This document shows positions 26,361 through 38,084 of a stretch of 64,000 nucleotides of DNA, piece by piece. The stretch spans positions 50,934,707 to 50,998,706 of the forward strand of contig CANTUZ010000006.1 in the NCBI GenBank assembly GCA_947846985.1, read 5' to 3'. The DNA is from Fratercula arctica. Lineage: Eukaryota; Chordata; Aves; Charadriiformes; Alcidae. A program made the translations under genes and the position numbers. The notes under the pieces were generated by a model, which made no database searches, had not been told where the DNA came from, and saw nothing but the letters and a program-made list of their open reading frames with translations. Each line of letters begins with the position of its first letter. Position 1 is the first letter of the stretch.

Positions 26361-26982
26361 GAAGGAAAGTATTCCTGATTAGTTTACTTCCTCTGGTTTT
26401 TGTTTTGGTTGGTTGGTTTTTTTTCCCAAAAGCGATGAAGACGACAGGTCATCAGAAATGAAGGGGGACACATCGGGGAAAAAAAATCTTTAACCCACTG
26501 GTGTTGCAGTACTGGTCAAACAGTAGCAGTGCTGGTACCTGAGTGGGATCCGCAAGCAGGTGAGGACCCGCCACGTCCTCCACCTGCCCTCACCTTGTAC
26601 ATGAGGCCTCTCCTTGAGGCTTTTGAGGCGAGGTTTTAATTAACTCTCCCCCCCCTTTCTCCTTGCCCTACCAGAAAACAAACCTGAGCGAGAGTGCAGA
26701 GAGCGCGCGCGGCTCGTTAGCGCTCGTGGCCTGGAGCTGAGGTATTGGAGGGGTTTCTGTAGGTATGCGGAAGGACTTCACAAGTCACTGACCTCTTCAG
26801 GTGAGGCCAGAACCGGGAAAGATGGGCAAGCTAGAAAACACCTGCATCATTTGTAGTATGCAATACATGTCTACTTACATATAATGTGCCTATAAAAATA
26901 TATGGTAGCCACAATAAGCTATATTTTTCATATGTGTATTAATACTGCAGCTAGATCAATGATGTAGTATAGAGTAGAGGTG
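26361..26982. other. gene-free segment with T/G and C runs
   Basis: It contains a GGTTGGTTGGTTTTTTTT tract near 26408, a C run (TCTCCCCCCCCTTTC) near 26646, and CTCTTCAG|GTGAGGCC near 26802, a ratchet-like junction with a short pyrimidine tract. No gene is recognised. Confidence 0.5.
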
Positions 26983-27021
26983 TATTTAGATATATATATA
27001 TATTTAGATATATATATATAT
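26983..27021. repeat. two exact 18-bp TATTTAGA(TA)5 units
   Basis: TATTTAGATATATATATA is repeated exactly, end to end, at 26983-27000 and 27001-27018. It is an AT microsatellite with a TTTAG interruption that has been duplicated with it. Confidence 0.9.
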
Positions 27022-29503
27022 TTGCATCCTCCCTTCTTATGCATGTTTTACAGGAGGTTGGCTTCCATCTGGCCCCGTGGTGCCCCACGCCGGCCTCCTC
27101 TGCCCACGCACGAGCCCGGCCACCTCGTGCTTCCTCCATGCGTGGAGAAACGCCTTCAACGTCTGCACAAAACAAATAGTAGTTATTGAAGCTGCTTGTG
27201 CCCTGAAACTTTGCTGTGCCCGAGTCTTACACCCCCTTTTTCTTTTAAGCTGAACACGCCGCTGCCCCCTGTGCAGCATTCAGCTCTGTAGCGACTGCCC
27301 TGCTCTCGCACCGTAAATTAAAAGGTGTGAAGGAGGAGGAAATTCTCCAGAGTAAATGAGAGAAATTATTACATAATTTTGTGTAATTTTTGATGCAGGA
27401 AACAATTTTCTCAGTGCACCTGTCGGGGGGAGAGAGGAGGCTGCTTCAACCATCAATCTGTGGGACCTCAGAGCTCAGCCTGAAAGCAAAGGTGAAACGA
27501 AATACGAAAATTGCAGCGCAGCAGAAGAGGAGTCAGCTATCTGAGGGCCTCTGCTGAAATCCCATCTTTCGGGTAGGGTTTCGTGTGCATTTTCGTGTTT
27601 TGGGCACCTGACGGTAGCTCTCTGGCCTAATTGGTTTCCTAGTTAACAGACTCAGTAATGATGTAACCAGAGTGTGTGGGAACCAGACCTGTGTGACAGA
27701 TACAAATTTTCCCAGCCATACTAATTTTGCCGGCTTACCTGGTTCTGCTGCTGGTTATCTGGAAACTTGAACTACTTAAAGGATATAATGAGCCTAGCAA
27801 AGGTTGAGAAACAGCTTAGTCATTTAATATAAAATTATCCCCAGCTGCAAAATATAGTGCCTTGTGAAGTCCAATTACTTTTGCTACTAAACCAGAGTAT
27901 ATTTTAATAGATACGGCTGCGTCTACAACTTTCATTTACTTTTTCTGAGGTTGGCTGAAGTGCGAATCAGCTGTTTGTAGCCTAAAGGAGCAGATCAACT
28001 CCGTTCAATCCCAAGCGCGTCTCAATAACCACTTTCTGCTCTTCACTGTCTGCCGTCCCCAGCACTCTCACACGGTGTTGCTCATTTGTGCTGGTGATAT
28101 TTGGAGGTGAAAGTTGTTGTTATTGCTTGTGTGACAGTACGAGGGTTTCAGAAAGGCTCCAGCTAAAATCAGGGTCCTGTTTAACTGGGTGCTGTAGAAA
28201 CAGTCCTCTAAATGCAGAGTGGGTGCGTCCCAAGTGCTTCAGACCAAGCTGATTTGGCGGAGAGGAAAGCTTTGCAGCCCCAGAGCTGAGCCCCTAAGAC
28301 AGTAATTTTTAAAACAATCAGCCTAAGAAACAGCCTCATGTAAAATAAAATAATTGGTAAAGTGAGGTGAGAGGGAAAGGGAACACCCGGAATGGAGGAG
28401 GCCTGACCAGCTTCCTGCTCCAGGTGGTGGACAAAGAATGAAGGTCTCAAGACTTCTCCCTACTGTAACATAAAATCCCAGTAACTACGTACTGGGGAAA
28501 GCTGATCTTGGGAGCAGCTTGAGCTGGGGATGTGCCTGGCACTTGGCGTTTCTGTGGTCCTCAGGCAGTTCCCGTTTGCCCGTGCGGAGGTGGCCATGTC
28601 TCTGCACAGCAGCTCAATGTGTTCTAAGGAGTCAGGGCACCCAGGCTGCCGCTGGAGGGGATAGAGAGCCTGGAGAAAGCGTCTCCATGACCCTGGTGGT
28701 TACTGTTCTGCAGCAAAACGCAGCCAGTATGGCCCGGGTCTGATATCCGTTAATAGAGAGGAAGAAAGTTTTATGTTTGTTTGCTCGCATCTGGCTGTTC
28801 TTTCACTTTGCGCTCACAGACATGTTCGGTAAAGGGAAGAAACTGTGAGCAGAAGCGAGAAGCTGCACTCCCAAGGTGATGTGAAACGGGTTTATATGTT
28901 TTCCATGAAAACAGGACTCTTAAATGTGATGACAGAAATCATGAAAGTAGCAGGGCTTTGCATACGCTTGATGTGGTTAATCCAGTCAGTAAACGTGACG
29001 TTAAAAAAAAGGACACCCCGCGGTGTTTCAGTATCTTTCTATTTGAAGTTTATACGATGCCTAACGCGTATGCAATGGATCTGGGGCCTGACATCTATTT
29101 AAACTCTTTGGGAGCAATATCAAACATTAATGGGGATTAGTGTTAGAACTGGTGTAAACATAGCAAACAATCTGCTGTAAGTGTGTGCTCACATTTCCAT
29201 ACGTTATGTAGGTAAGCAGAGCCACCGAAGAGGAAAGAAACCCTGCGAGGTAGTTCTCAGCTGACTACTTCTAGGGCTGGTAGCGGCAGAGACTGGTAGG
29301 GCACAGCTGTCTCATGATACCGCTCCCACATACTCACAGAATGCTCTGTCTAGAGCTGCAATTGGGTTTTGTAAATGTAAGGAAGATTTAAAGATATGCA
29401 ATTCCATTGTGCAAAACCACTAAAAAACAGATAAAAATGATTTAGTACTTCCAGGTGCACTGTAGTTCTTGGCAGAAAAAGCTAATTCCAGGTGTGTAAC
29501 TTC
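27022..29503. other. gene-free segment
   Basis: No gene or known repeat is recognised. The sequence is of mixed composition with a short G run at 27424. No convincing splice pairs were found. Confidence 0.55.
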
Positions 29504-29526
29504 AAAAAAAAAAAAAAAAAAAAAAA
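29504..29526 (+). repeat. poly(A) run, 23 bp
   Basis: Twenty-three uninterrupted A residues follow GTAACTTC. No AATAAA signal lies just upstream and no target-site duplication is evident, so a simple homopolymer is favoured over the tail of a retroposed copy. Confidence 0.95.
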
Positions 29527-31763
29527 TCCAACAGAAATCCAACCCTGTTGTCAAACGTGGATAAAACCATCAAGTCAGAAAAATAGAAGTTAAACTAGGA
29601 ACAAAGTCCAAAGTCCAACTGCGGAAAGACAGCCTCCCCATTGAAGAAATTATTGCATAAAAGTGAATCTCCCTATTACTTAAGTAAACATAGCTTGATT
29701 CTGGGCAATATTTCAAACGAGAGAAAGCTCTGGCATGCATGAGCACATAGAAAGATGACATATTCGCAGTGGGAGGTATGAGGTGGGGTTTCCAGTAGTG
29801 CCAAAAGTTCTCTCACACATACATACTTAGGGACAGATCCAAAGCTGCTGAAGCAAAGAGCAAATCTTTCCACTGTCTTCAACTGCCTTTGTGTCCAGTG
29901 TTCACTCACGCTAGGAGAAAGGGAAAAAAATACATTTGTTTCCTTATTTGCGGCCAAGTCGTTTACACATTTTTCCTTCTCCTTTTAAGCCCGGGGAACT
30001 CTTGTCATTGACTTCCTCAGGGGCAGGTCCTTAATCAACAGATCAAAATATAAGCTGTACCACAAAATGGAAAATAATATTATACCAGCTAAAGTTATTT
30101 GCTTCAGCAACACATGTGGTATGGGATATTATTATTCCATAATAGAATACACATTGATTCATTTGACACATTTTTTTTAAAAAGAGCTTTTATTTATACG
30201 ACGTGTTTATGGACAAATATGCATTGAATGCTTTTTAAGTCCTATTATGGTTTGTTTTTATTTCCACATGTTCAGCTGAAATGACCATTACTGAGCCTAG
30301 AAACCTACAATGCTAATGGAAGCTCTTATAGTTGGTGCCAGTTTTATATCCTGCAGGGGTAGTTGCCACTATATTAATATCCTGCAGGTCAAGTTAATTT
30401 TTTTTTAAAAAAAGAACCAACATATTTTGCAGGCTCTATGCAATCTGATATAGTGTCACGCTTAGTACATGCCAGTTTTGCGTCTGAGTTAAGAGCCAGG
30501 GAATTGTACCAAATCAGACCTCCAAGTAGGTAGGTTTTGCAGAAATCCATGGCCACACAGAAGGAAAATGGACACGGCAACCTTGTCTCCCCAAGGTATG
30601 TGTGAAAACTCCTCAGGAATCAGAGCACTAGCTACGGGAGAGACAGATTTGTGGGGAAAGTCTGGTTTTCCCTAACGGCTAGGCCTTCTGCTGCCCGGAG
30701 CAGGACTGGCTGTGTGGCGCTGCATTCCCTTCGCTCCTGTGAACCAGCGCTTTTTCCCCTGCTCTAATCTCGATTTAACAAAAAGAGGGTTGAGAAACGC
30801 AGCCCTTTCTCAGTCCCACGGTCACTCCCTGGCTTTCAGTAGTGCTGTTGCCCACAGGGGCCTGGGGAGCGTGGTGCCTGTGATAGCACACGGGCGTTGC
30901 GGCGGCAGGAGAATAACCCAGGTGAATGCGGAAACTTTTTTGCCCTCGCCTTGAGACTGCTGGGCTGGGCGGCCGCTTCCTACGGCAGAGGAGCTACAAG
31001 GTGTGACGCTGTGCACAGGGCAAAGCAATGAACAGCCCAGCGGCGATTGCACAGGGCTTTCTGCAGCCTCCCTGCCCTTTCCCCGCACGTCCTGCGGCCA
31101 CGGAGGGGAGGGGAAGGGGCTTTTCATTTCCTTTCTCCGCTCGCTGCTGGGATTGCACTAAGTCGGCCCAGAGATCCTTATCTCAAAGCGGAGAGGAAAG
31201 TGAAATCTCCAGTTTTGTCGCTGTTTGAGCGTTCTGTAACACCCAGGGAGCTCAGCGGGCACTGGTTCGACTCTCATGGCGTCGGTGTGAGTTAGAGGTG
31301 CTGGTTCTGGCCAGACCTCGGCACTGGGGCAGACAGGGTCCGAGTGGAGCAGAGGTGTATCAAACCGAGCATGAAGCGATACTGCTTTGGGTTTGTGACG
31401 TTGTGATAAATCTGTCTTCCGCTGAAAAACACTGAGGAGACGTTTTAATTTTTGCCTATCATTTCAGACTCTCCAGACTATCAAGGCTGCATAAATATTA
31501 AAGGCTTGTTATTTACATTAGACTCATTATCTTTATAGATATCAGTGCTTGTTAAATGATCCATAACACATAATTCATTCAACCAATTCTGCCCTTCCCT
31601 CTGTTTGTTACTCACCTGCAAACAGACTTTGATTTTTACAAATTTGTTCATTATTCAAATCATTCCAGACTCTCTTCACAAACATATTTTACTGGTCTGC
31701 TTTGCTCAAAACCTTTTGTCTCCTACCATATTTTTATCAATTTGCTTCTGTTGTTGCTTGCAG
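29527..31763. other. gene-free segment
   Basis: No gene is recognised. A 12-bp direct repeat ATATCCTGCAGG occurs at 30346-30357 and 30377-30388. On the minus strand TTTGCAG|GTGAGTAAC forms a strong donor at 31615/31616, but no good acceptor was found for it. From 31575 to 31763 the plus strand is pyrimidine-rich and ends in TTGTTGCTTGCAG. Confidence 0.5.
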
Positions 31764-31879
31764 AGTGTAATTGAACATTTAATAACAGACCTGAAACTCC
31801 CCCTGAGTTTAATAAGGTTTACAGGATAGCCGTGGGGATTCCGGCTAATGCCTCCGAGGCTGCCGTGCTGGCCAGCGAG
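31764..31879 (+). ncRNA. weak candidate non-coding exon (116 bp)
   Basis: A good acceptor (CTTCTGTTGTTGCTTGCAG ending at 31763) is followed 116 bases later by CAGCGAG|GTACGCTC at 31880. Every plus-strand frame between them has a stop, so it could only be non-coding or untranslated. The donor departs from consensus at +6, and chance pairing is quite possible. Confidence 0.15.
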
Positions 31880-33689
31880 GTACGCTCTGCGGCCCTTCAT
31901 ACGGCGGCCGCTGCCTTTCACTCCACTCGTTGGAAACACCACAACTGGTAGAGTTCTGCAGCACGCGGCCAGGTTGGAAAGCCTGGGAAACTAACTTTGG
32001 TGTTTCCATGCAAAGCAAGCGTGGCAGGGTTGAGGTTAGCACGGTGGGGTTCAGTGACAGAGGACTAGAGCGGGATTTCGGAGATTTGGTTGGGATCTCC
32101 AGCCATTTCCATGCAGGGTTGCTTCCCCCCGTGCCTCGGTTTTCTCTTCTCTAAATCAATATCAGTGTTGCTTGAGGAAGATCCTGCTCTACAGAGACCA
32201 CACGGAGCAAAACAAGCTGCTGGCATCTCACGTTAGGCGCATAGACTAAGTCTTTTCCCCTGAGCTGCCTGAAAAGAGAGTGGTGAGAAGTTTCTCCATT
32301 GATTTCTGGCCTTGGGGCTGCTGGTCTGGAACATCTCCAGGCTGATCCCCCGCTCCCCGCTAGCGGAGTCTGGGGAGACTCACCATCCCGGGGCTGGGGG
32401 AACGTGCCTGAGGAAACACGGCTAGGCTTCGTAAAGAGAAACCAGGTTGGAAAATGAAGCACAGCGTGTTTGTCTCCCATCCAAATACTTTGATCTTGAA
32501 GATAAGAATAGGGGAAAAGTTCTTTTTGCTTTCAATTCAGTTCGCCACTAATCGCCGTTAGTTTGTTTTGGATGCACTTCTGAGAGTTGCTACCTGCACA
32601 ATGGGGAAAAAGAACTCAAAAGAATATAGAAAAAAATTAAGTCAGTGGTAAGGAACTAATTTCTGAGCCTACAAATAAATGGTTGTAACAGATCACAAGA
32701 ATTAAAATTGGTTAAAATATTTGAAGAAAAACATTTCCTATAGATTTTTAGAAAAAACAAATGTATACACTTCAAGTTTGACTTTATCATTTCCCAGAGA
32801 AATTTCAAGATAAAAAAGTCAAAATTAAGCCATTTTTTGCTTAAGTTTATCTTGAAACACAATTTTCAGTTTAATTAGAAAAAAGAATTTTAAATTTTTC
32901 CTGGTGGTTGTTCTCTCCCTTAGAGACTGGTCTCAATATCTTTTATTTGTTTTCTTCCCACTAGAGTTAATGGAAGAGAGATGATTTACATAAACATTGA
33001 AAGCTTAGAAATGGAAAAAGATCAAGAGCGCAAAACTCCTCTCCTCTAGATTTTCAGCTAGAAAAATATGACAAATAGCCCTGAATGAAATTGTCCTCTT
33101 AATTTCTAATGCTTCTTTTACTCTACAGTCAAGCTCTGGTAAAATAGGAATTTCTGATTAAGAGTGACAGTGATTCAGCTGTTTAACATGCACAGTAACA
33201 GCTCGTATGGACATAAGTATCCTTGATATCTACTAACCACAATTCTCACTTTTAGCAGTACAAGACAAAGTTGACTTTTCCATTGTTCACAAGGAGGAAT
33301 GAGGTAAGCCTGAGCATTCCTGCAGTGGTTTTGGACTGAATATGTGGAGGTAAAGAACATTTACTTAGGCAAATCCCTCAGCGTTTCTCAGGTCACATCC
33401 GCACCCAGGCTCACGCCAGCTAAAACGTTCGGGCATGCCGGGCGCGGCGCCTTGGATGGCGTGTTATGGAGATAAAGAGTAGTTCGGACTTTTTTCTGGA
33501 GATCAGAACTCAAACTCCACCCAAGCACCGGGATGCCTTTGGAGGAGCAGCAGCACTTCCATGCGTTTCAGGGCCTGGCATTGCTGTTCTGATCCAAGTT
33601 TAGACCTGCCATAATCTCGGTCTGCCTCACTGCAGAAAACCTATGATTTTCTTCATACCTGTCTCAAACTCAACCGATAGCGAGTTATG
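31880..33689. other. gene-free segment
   Basis: Nothing is recognised. The part from about 32500 to 33150 is AT-rich with A-runs; the part before it is of mixed composition. No mobile element is visible until the CR1 that follows. Confidence 0.55.
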
Positions 33690-34010
33690 AATCATAGAAT
33701 TGTTCGGGTTGGAAGGGATCTTAAAGATCATCCAGTTCCAGTCCCCCTGCCATGGGCAGGGACACCTCCCACTAGACCAGGCTGCTCAGAGCCCCATCCA
33801 GCCTGGCCTTAAAAACTTCCAGGGATGGGGCTTCCACCACCTCTCTGGGCAACCTGTGCCAGTGTCTCACTACCCTCATGGTGAAGAACTTCTTCATAAC
33901 GTCCAGTCTGAATCGTCCCATCTCTAGTTTTAATCCATTCCCTCCAGTCCTACCATTACCTGACATCCTAAAAAGTCCCTCACCAGCTTTCTTGGAGGCT
34001 TGAAGAGAAC
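33690..34010 (-). mobile_element. CR1 retrotransposon, 3' end fragment
   Basis: A 5'-truncated copy of the avian CR1 non-LTR retrotransposon on the minus strand. Reading leftward, it encodes the last part of the ORF2 product (GRFRLDVMKKFFTM, then a VEAPSLEVFKARLDG block ending near 33772) and then the 3' untranslated tail with CATGGCAGGGGGACTGG, GATGATCTTTAAGATCCC and the terminal ATTCTATGATT. The frame is shifted upstream of FRMSGNGRTGGNG, so it cannot encode a working enzyme. CR1 copies are typically 5'-truncated like this. The similarity to the standard avian tail is high, so this is a fairly recent copy compared with the one at 62 kb. Confidence 0.95.
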
Positions 34011-34756
34011 CACAGTCCAGAGAACACAACAGTCTCTCAAACTAGTCTCCTGATGAGTGATGGAAGCACCAAAAGCGAGAAACTAAAGTACTACTCATTT
34101 TCATTATTACTTATTTATCTTCCTTCCCTCTTACAGCATGAGTCATCCAACATTTGATGCTTGGGGACACCGCATGATATTTTGTCTCCCGGTAACTTTT
34201 GTCCCTTCCTCATGCAGTGCATCCACACAAGCCCTGTGATCACGGTGGAGCCCTGGCCAAAATGGCTCAGCTTCCTTCCCAGGGAGTCCCAGTGCCAGGA
34301 AGAAAGGTTTGCTCAAGGTCTGGGCTCCCTCTCCTGGCTGGTTTTGCAGCAACTTAAAATGAGATTTTAGCCCTTCAAAAATGAGTGCTTGCTTACTGCC
34401 AGTGCACCCTTGAAACAAGAGAGAAGAGCACTCTAGTGATGAGACTATAGCAAGTAATTAGAAAGTTGGAAGCTAATCTCACTAAAAATATAGTTATTTA
34501 AAGTAAAATCATCATGGTTTTGATATAGACTATTTGAAAATATTTTCCTCCTGCCAAGACTTCTTGAATGCCACGTACATATGAGAAAGGGTTGGCTGTT
34601 TTTTTTAATCTGTTTGTTTTTCTGGATTACCTGTATGTTCTTTCTGACCTGCAGGCTCCAGACTTCTGCTTAGTAAATGTCCCAATAAAGGCTGTGTGTT
34701 ATCCTTAAACAGTGGTAGCATTCCCCCTACCTGCTAATTGCTTTATTTGTCCTTAC
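34011..34756. other. gene-free segment
   Basis: Nothing is recognised between the CR1 copy and the exon-like segment that follows. If that segment belongs to a minus-strand gene, this stretch would be part of its next intron. Confidence 0.5.
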
Positions 34757-34916
34757 CGCTTCCGTCCCCTCATCAACAAAGGCTTTAGCATAAAGGGCAA
34801 TGAGGTAGAACATGACGAGGAGAGTGGGAGCCAGAAGAGCGAATACTTCTGTAATTACACAGTAGCCTGGAGTAGCTCTTCTCAAATCAATTATGTAGCC
34901 TGGATTGCCCAAAACT
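34757..34916 (-). CDS. exon-like segment encoding a hydrophobic helix
   Basis: Seen on the minus strand: acceptor GGGCTCTGTCCTCAG ending at 34917, a 160-base segment with one open frame (one base plus 53 codons), then donor ACGGAAGCG|GTAAGGAC with the intron starting at 34756. The peptide begins VLGNPGYIIDLRRATPGY, continues with the membrane-helix-like ALLAPTLLVMFYLIALY and ends KAFVDEGTEA. Past the donor the frame stays open for only nine more codons. An inner acceptor (GTGTAATTACAG) could shorten it to about 92 bases. I do not recognise the protein. The hydrophobic stretch comes partly from a purine-rich run on the plus strand, so a chance frame is a real alternative. Confidence 0.2.
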
Positions 34917-35084
34917 CTGAGGACAGAGCCCTCGTTTTAATTTGCCGATGGAGCTACGTGCTCCAATAATGGGCAAAATTCTTGCCTTGTTACCTTTTAT
35001 CAGAATCCGCATAATTCCTTCCTTATTTATTTTTATCTAATTATTTTATTAATAATACATTGTACTCAGCACAGCTACAAACCA
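34917..35084. other. AT-rich spacer
   Basis: This holds the pyrimidine-type acceptor context of the exon-like segment and then AT-rich DNA (TATTTATTTTTATCTAATTA near 35025) with no other recognised feature. Confidence 0.5.
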
Positions 35085-35215
35085 ATCGTTGCAAAGGGCT
35101 TTGCAAACATTAACAAACGAAGTTTCACCTTATCTTGTTGAAAAGGGAGTGACGTGTCCATTTTTCAGTGGGGAAAACTGAGGCAGATGACTGTGGTGGA
35201 AAGTGATTAGAAAAA
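35085..35215 (-). mobile_element. MIR-like SINE fragment
   Basis: Read against the minus-orientation MIR consensus, the segment keeps GCAAAGGGCTTTGCAAACA and the following TTAACAA at its left, and CCATTTTTCAGTGGGGAAAA followed by CTGAGGCAGATGA at its right, in the right order and about the right spacing. MIR is a tRNA-derived SINE active in early amniote ancestors, so bird copies are old and decayed, as here. A small internal difference (CTTATCTTGTTGAAAAGGG) is expected divergence. Judged from remembered consensus blocks. Confidence 0.6.
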
Positions 35216-36607
35216 GCAACTGGAAAACCACCCATAAAATCCTGATAAACTGTAGTTGCAAAGTAAATTACCTCATATGCCAAGAATTTAACCCAGCAAT
35301 CAAAATATTCAGCCCAGCCTCTAGACTTGCTGTGCACTCCTCAGCGTTGTCCCTCTGGGGAGTTGCTAATGGGCATAAACCTAGACGGTATAAAAGCAAA
35401 GTATTGCCAGTGCCAGGAGGATTCCAGAAGCTTGAGAGACTGATTTTTGTTGTTGCTGAAGAGCTTACTAAACAGTATAGTGCATGTAACACGGACCTTA
35501 CAGGATGAAGGACAATGAGCGTCTCTGTTGTCAACGGGCTTCACAACTCCATAAAGGTCTCTCCTCTTCCAAGGCTTCAGGCTCCTGCTGTTGCAGAAGT
35601 CAGTGTCGGAACGTCCTTGGCACAAGTGACTGCTATTTGGCCCACGTGGTGGTCACTGCCCTGATGTGTCTCTCCTTTCTCCCTTCCCCGTGGGACACTG
35701 AGCAGAAGCTGTGTCCAAATTCCTGGGAAAGTTTGGAATCAGGCAACAATTTGCTTTTGATCCCTATGCTCTTCAGAAATGAACGACCAATATGTAAAGA
35801 GCAACTAGAGTACCAGTTGTTTTATTTAAACAGTGACTCCAGCAATGCTGTAGAGAAGGGGAGAAAATGTTTTTAAGGATATATTTAGAAGGCATTACCG
35901 CCCCCGCTGAAAGGACAAGCACAGGGGAGGCAGAAGGGGGCCAGCGGAGCTCCCCAGGCAGCTGGTCGTTCAATACCAGGGCGTGTGGGCACTAACAGCG
36001 GTGATGGCCTGCAGTGAAAGCTTGTGCAAAATTTTGGTAAATTAAAACCCTGAAAAAATATTTCAGTTTTCTCTGAAAAGCAGTTTCAAGCCTCCTAGAC
36101 GTTTCTACTTAACTGCAAGTAAATTTAGATGAAAACACTTTTAGACTCTTAGCTTAAAAAAAAAAATAATAATCAACTCTCATACCCATTCATGAAAAGT
36201 TTGAGACCATAACGTGTATTTCTCAGTCAAAAAGGTTTATCTGGAAAGAAAGTGTCTGGCTCTAGCTGTAACCTTATCTGCATAACCTGTAATAGAATAA
36301 CTATAGCTATAGAAAGGCTTTTGTTCTTTTTGGCTTAGCTGATCAATTAGATGCGTAGGATGGAGTTACAAAAGCTCTTACAGTGTGCGGGAGGCTTTCT
36401 CAGCAGTGCTGTAAATGAAGGTACGACGAGTGGATGATATTTTGAAAACCGAGTTGTTGTTCTTTATGCCATACAGCTGAAGCCCTCAATTGCCACTGAT
36501 TTCCCGTCGGATTTTGGTGCCACAGAAATGCACGTGAAGGGTCAGTCCTTGCTTCAGTCTGCCTTCACGGGGGAAAATCAAGGCAACGGCGTCATACCTG
36601 TTTTATG
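35216..36607. other. gene-free segment
   Basis: No gene is recognised. Overlapping frames of about 90-123 codons on both strands at 35200-35880 match nothing known and show no splice support. An A run occurs near 36155. Confidence 0.5.
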
Positions 36608-36848
36608 CTTAGGGACCTGAGGCACAGAGGGCCAGGCTTATTTTTAGTCTGTTGCGTTGTCTTGGGGTTTTTTGTTTGGTTGGTTTTTTCATACCTCGCC
36701 AAATTTTCAATAAGCTTTTTATATTCATTTCTATTTTTGCTGCTTTCCCCATCGCTGTATCATCTTTCCATCAGCAACCCCCATTGGCTGTAAGTAACTT
36801 GCCCAAAATCTCGGAGGAGGTCAATGGGAGAGCTGGGAACTGAACCTT
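36608..36848 (-). mobile_element. MIR-like SINE split by about 157 bp
   Basis: The left piece (about 36608-36631) reads CTTAGGGACCTGAGGCACAG, matching the GAAACTGAGGCACAGAG block of minus-orientation MIR. The right piece (about 36789-36848) continues with GTAAGTAACTTGCCCAAAAT and GGGAGAGCTGGGAACTGAAC, the next two MIR blocks. The 157 bases between belong to neither and contain GGTTGGTTTTTTC and T-rich sequence, so they look like an insertion. No target-site duplication is visible. Confidence 0.5.
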
Positions 36849-38084
36849 TCTTACCTGTAATGACAGCCAACGCACACCTCTAGATGGGGAATAGATAGAA
36901 ACCTTCATCCAAAATCCATGTCAGGTTCAAAAACACCTTTTAAAAGAAGACAGATGACCTACTGCAGAATTACAGTCTCAGGTGAAGCAAGCCAGAGCCT
37001 GAGCAGGTCCTTACTGAATAACCTGCTGTGTGCAAGGTGAAAGCAGCACAATTTCAAGGCTGCGGACCCTTAGAAAGTCCAACGATCCCACAGAGAGCGA
37101 CTAATGGACTGGGAATGAACCAGTACATCTTGTGAGATCTTTTTTCTAGGCAAGTTGGGTGCCGGTAAAATAGTCTCAAGAGGCAAAAGTGAAAACTTTA
37201 GTAATTTATTTATGTACAGAAGCCCAGTAACGGGAGGGCAGTCGGTGGAGTGTCACCTCCTGTGCCGGGACTCCCAGTCATCTCAAAAGGCAGCACCTTT
37301 TCTGTTTGATAACTCGTTAAATTTCGCTTGGAAAATCCAAATGCATTGTCATCCTGATATTAATTTGCCGTGTTAGCCACTGCTGTAATGCCCAGATGGT
37401 CGGGAGAGCAGGGAATAATTGTCATTTGGGAGGAGATGCTATTACCCAGTTAGACAGAAATCACTCCTTTAAGGATTTCCAGGAAAACAATAGGTGCAGT
37501 ACGGTGTCCAGCTCCCTCCCCAGCGGCTGCTGATGCGTTTGTGAAGGCACTAACACACGGAGGACTGAGCCAGGCTCCCCCTTATCTGCGAACAGCCACC
37601 AAATGGCATTCTCGCAGTATTAACTTTCTGTCACTTCCAGCTCAAGAGGTGACCTGGAGTAAAAGGCTTCCTATCTCCCCATCGGCTCCCTTACTGCTCC
37701 CGCCCGAGGCGCATGTTCATCTTGTGCCTTGGTTTCGCAGTGCACGACTGGAAAAGATGGTGGGCTTGTAGTAATATTCTGCCCATTAAAAGAAAGCGTT
37801 TCTATTGCCAAAGACAAAGCTAACTTACAGTTAACAGGAACTTCGGCTACGACGGGGCACGCAGCCCTGCCGCACAGGCTGCCGGCAGGTGCTTTGCCGT
37901 TTTTTCACTCTCACAATCACCACCCTTGTGAAGTTAACAAAGCAAAAATAAAACAGATCTCCGTGTCTTTAAAAATTTGGGTCTTTTTCTGTACCCGTGT
38001 GCTGCACGCACACTGGTATAACACCCCCCTGCCCTTCAGTAGCCCCCTCTCTCCAAAAAGCCATTTCTAGGAGTTACAAAGGCG
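36849..38084. other. gene-free segment
   Basis: No gene or known repeat is recognised. GC content rises toward the island that follows. Frames of up to 113 codons are unsupported. Confidence 0.5.

Noticed and set aside
29440..29545. Retroposed gene copy ending in the 23-A run
   Set aside because: No polyadenylation signal just upstream, no recognisable source sequence and no convincing target-site duplication.
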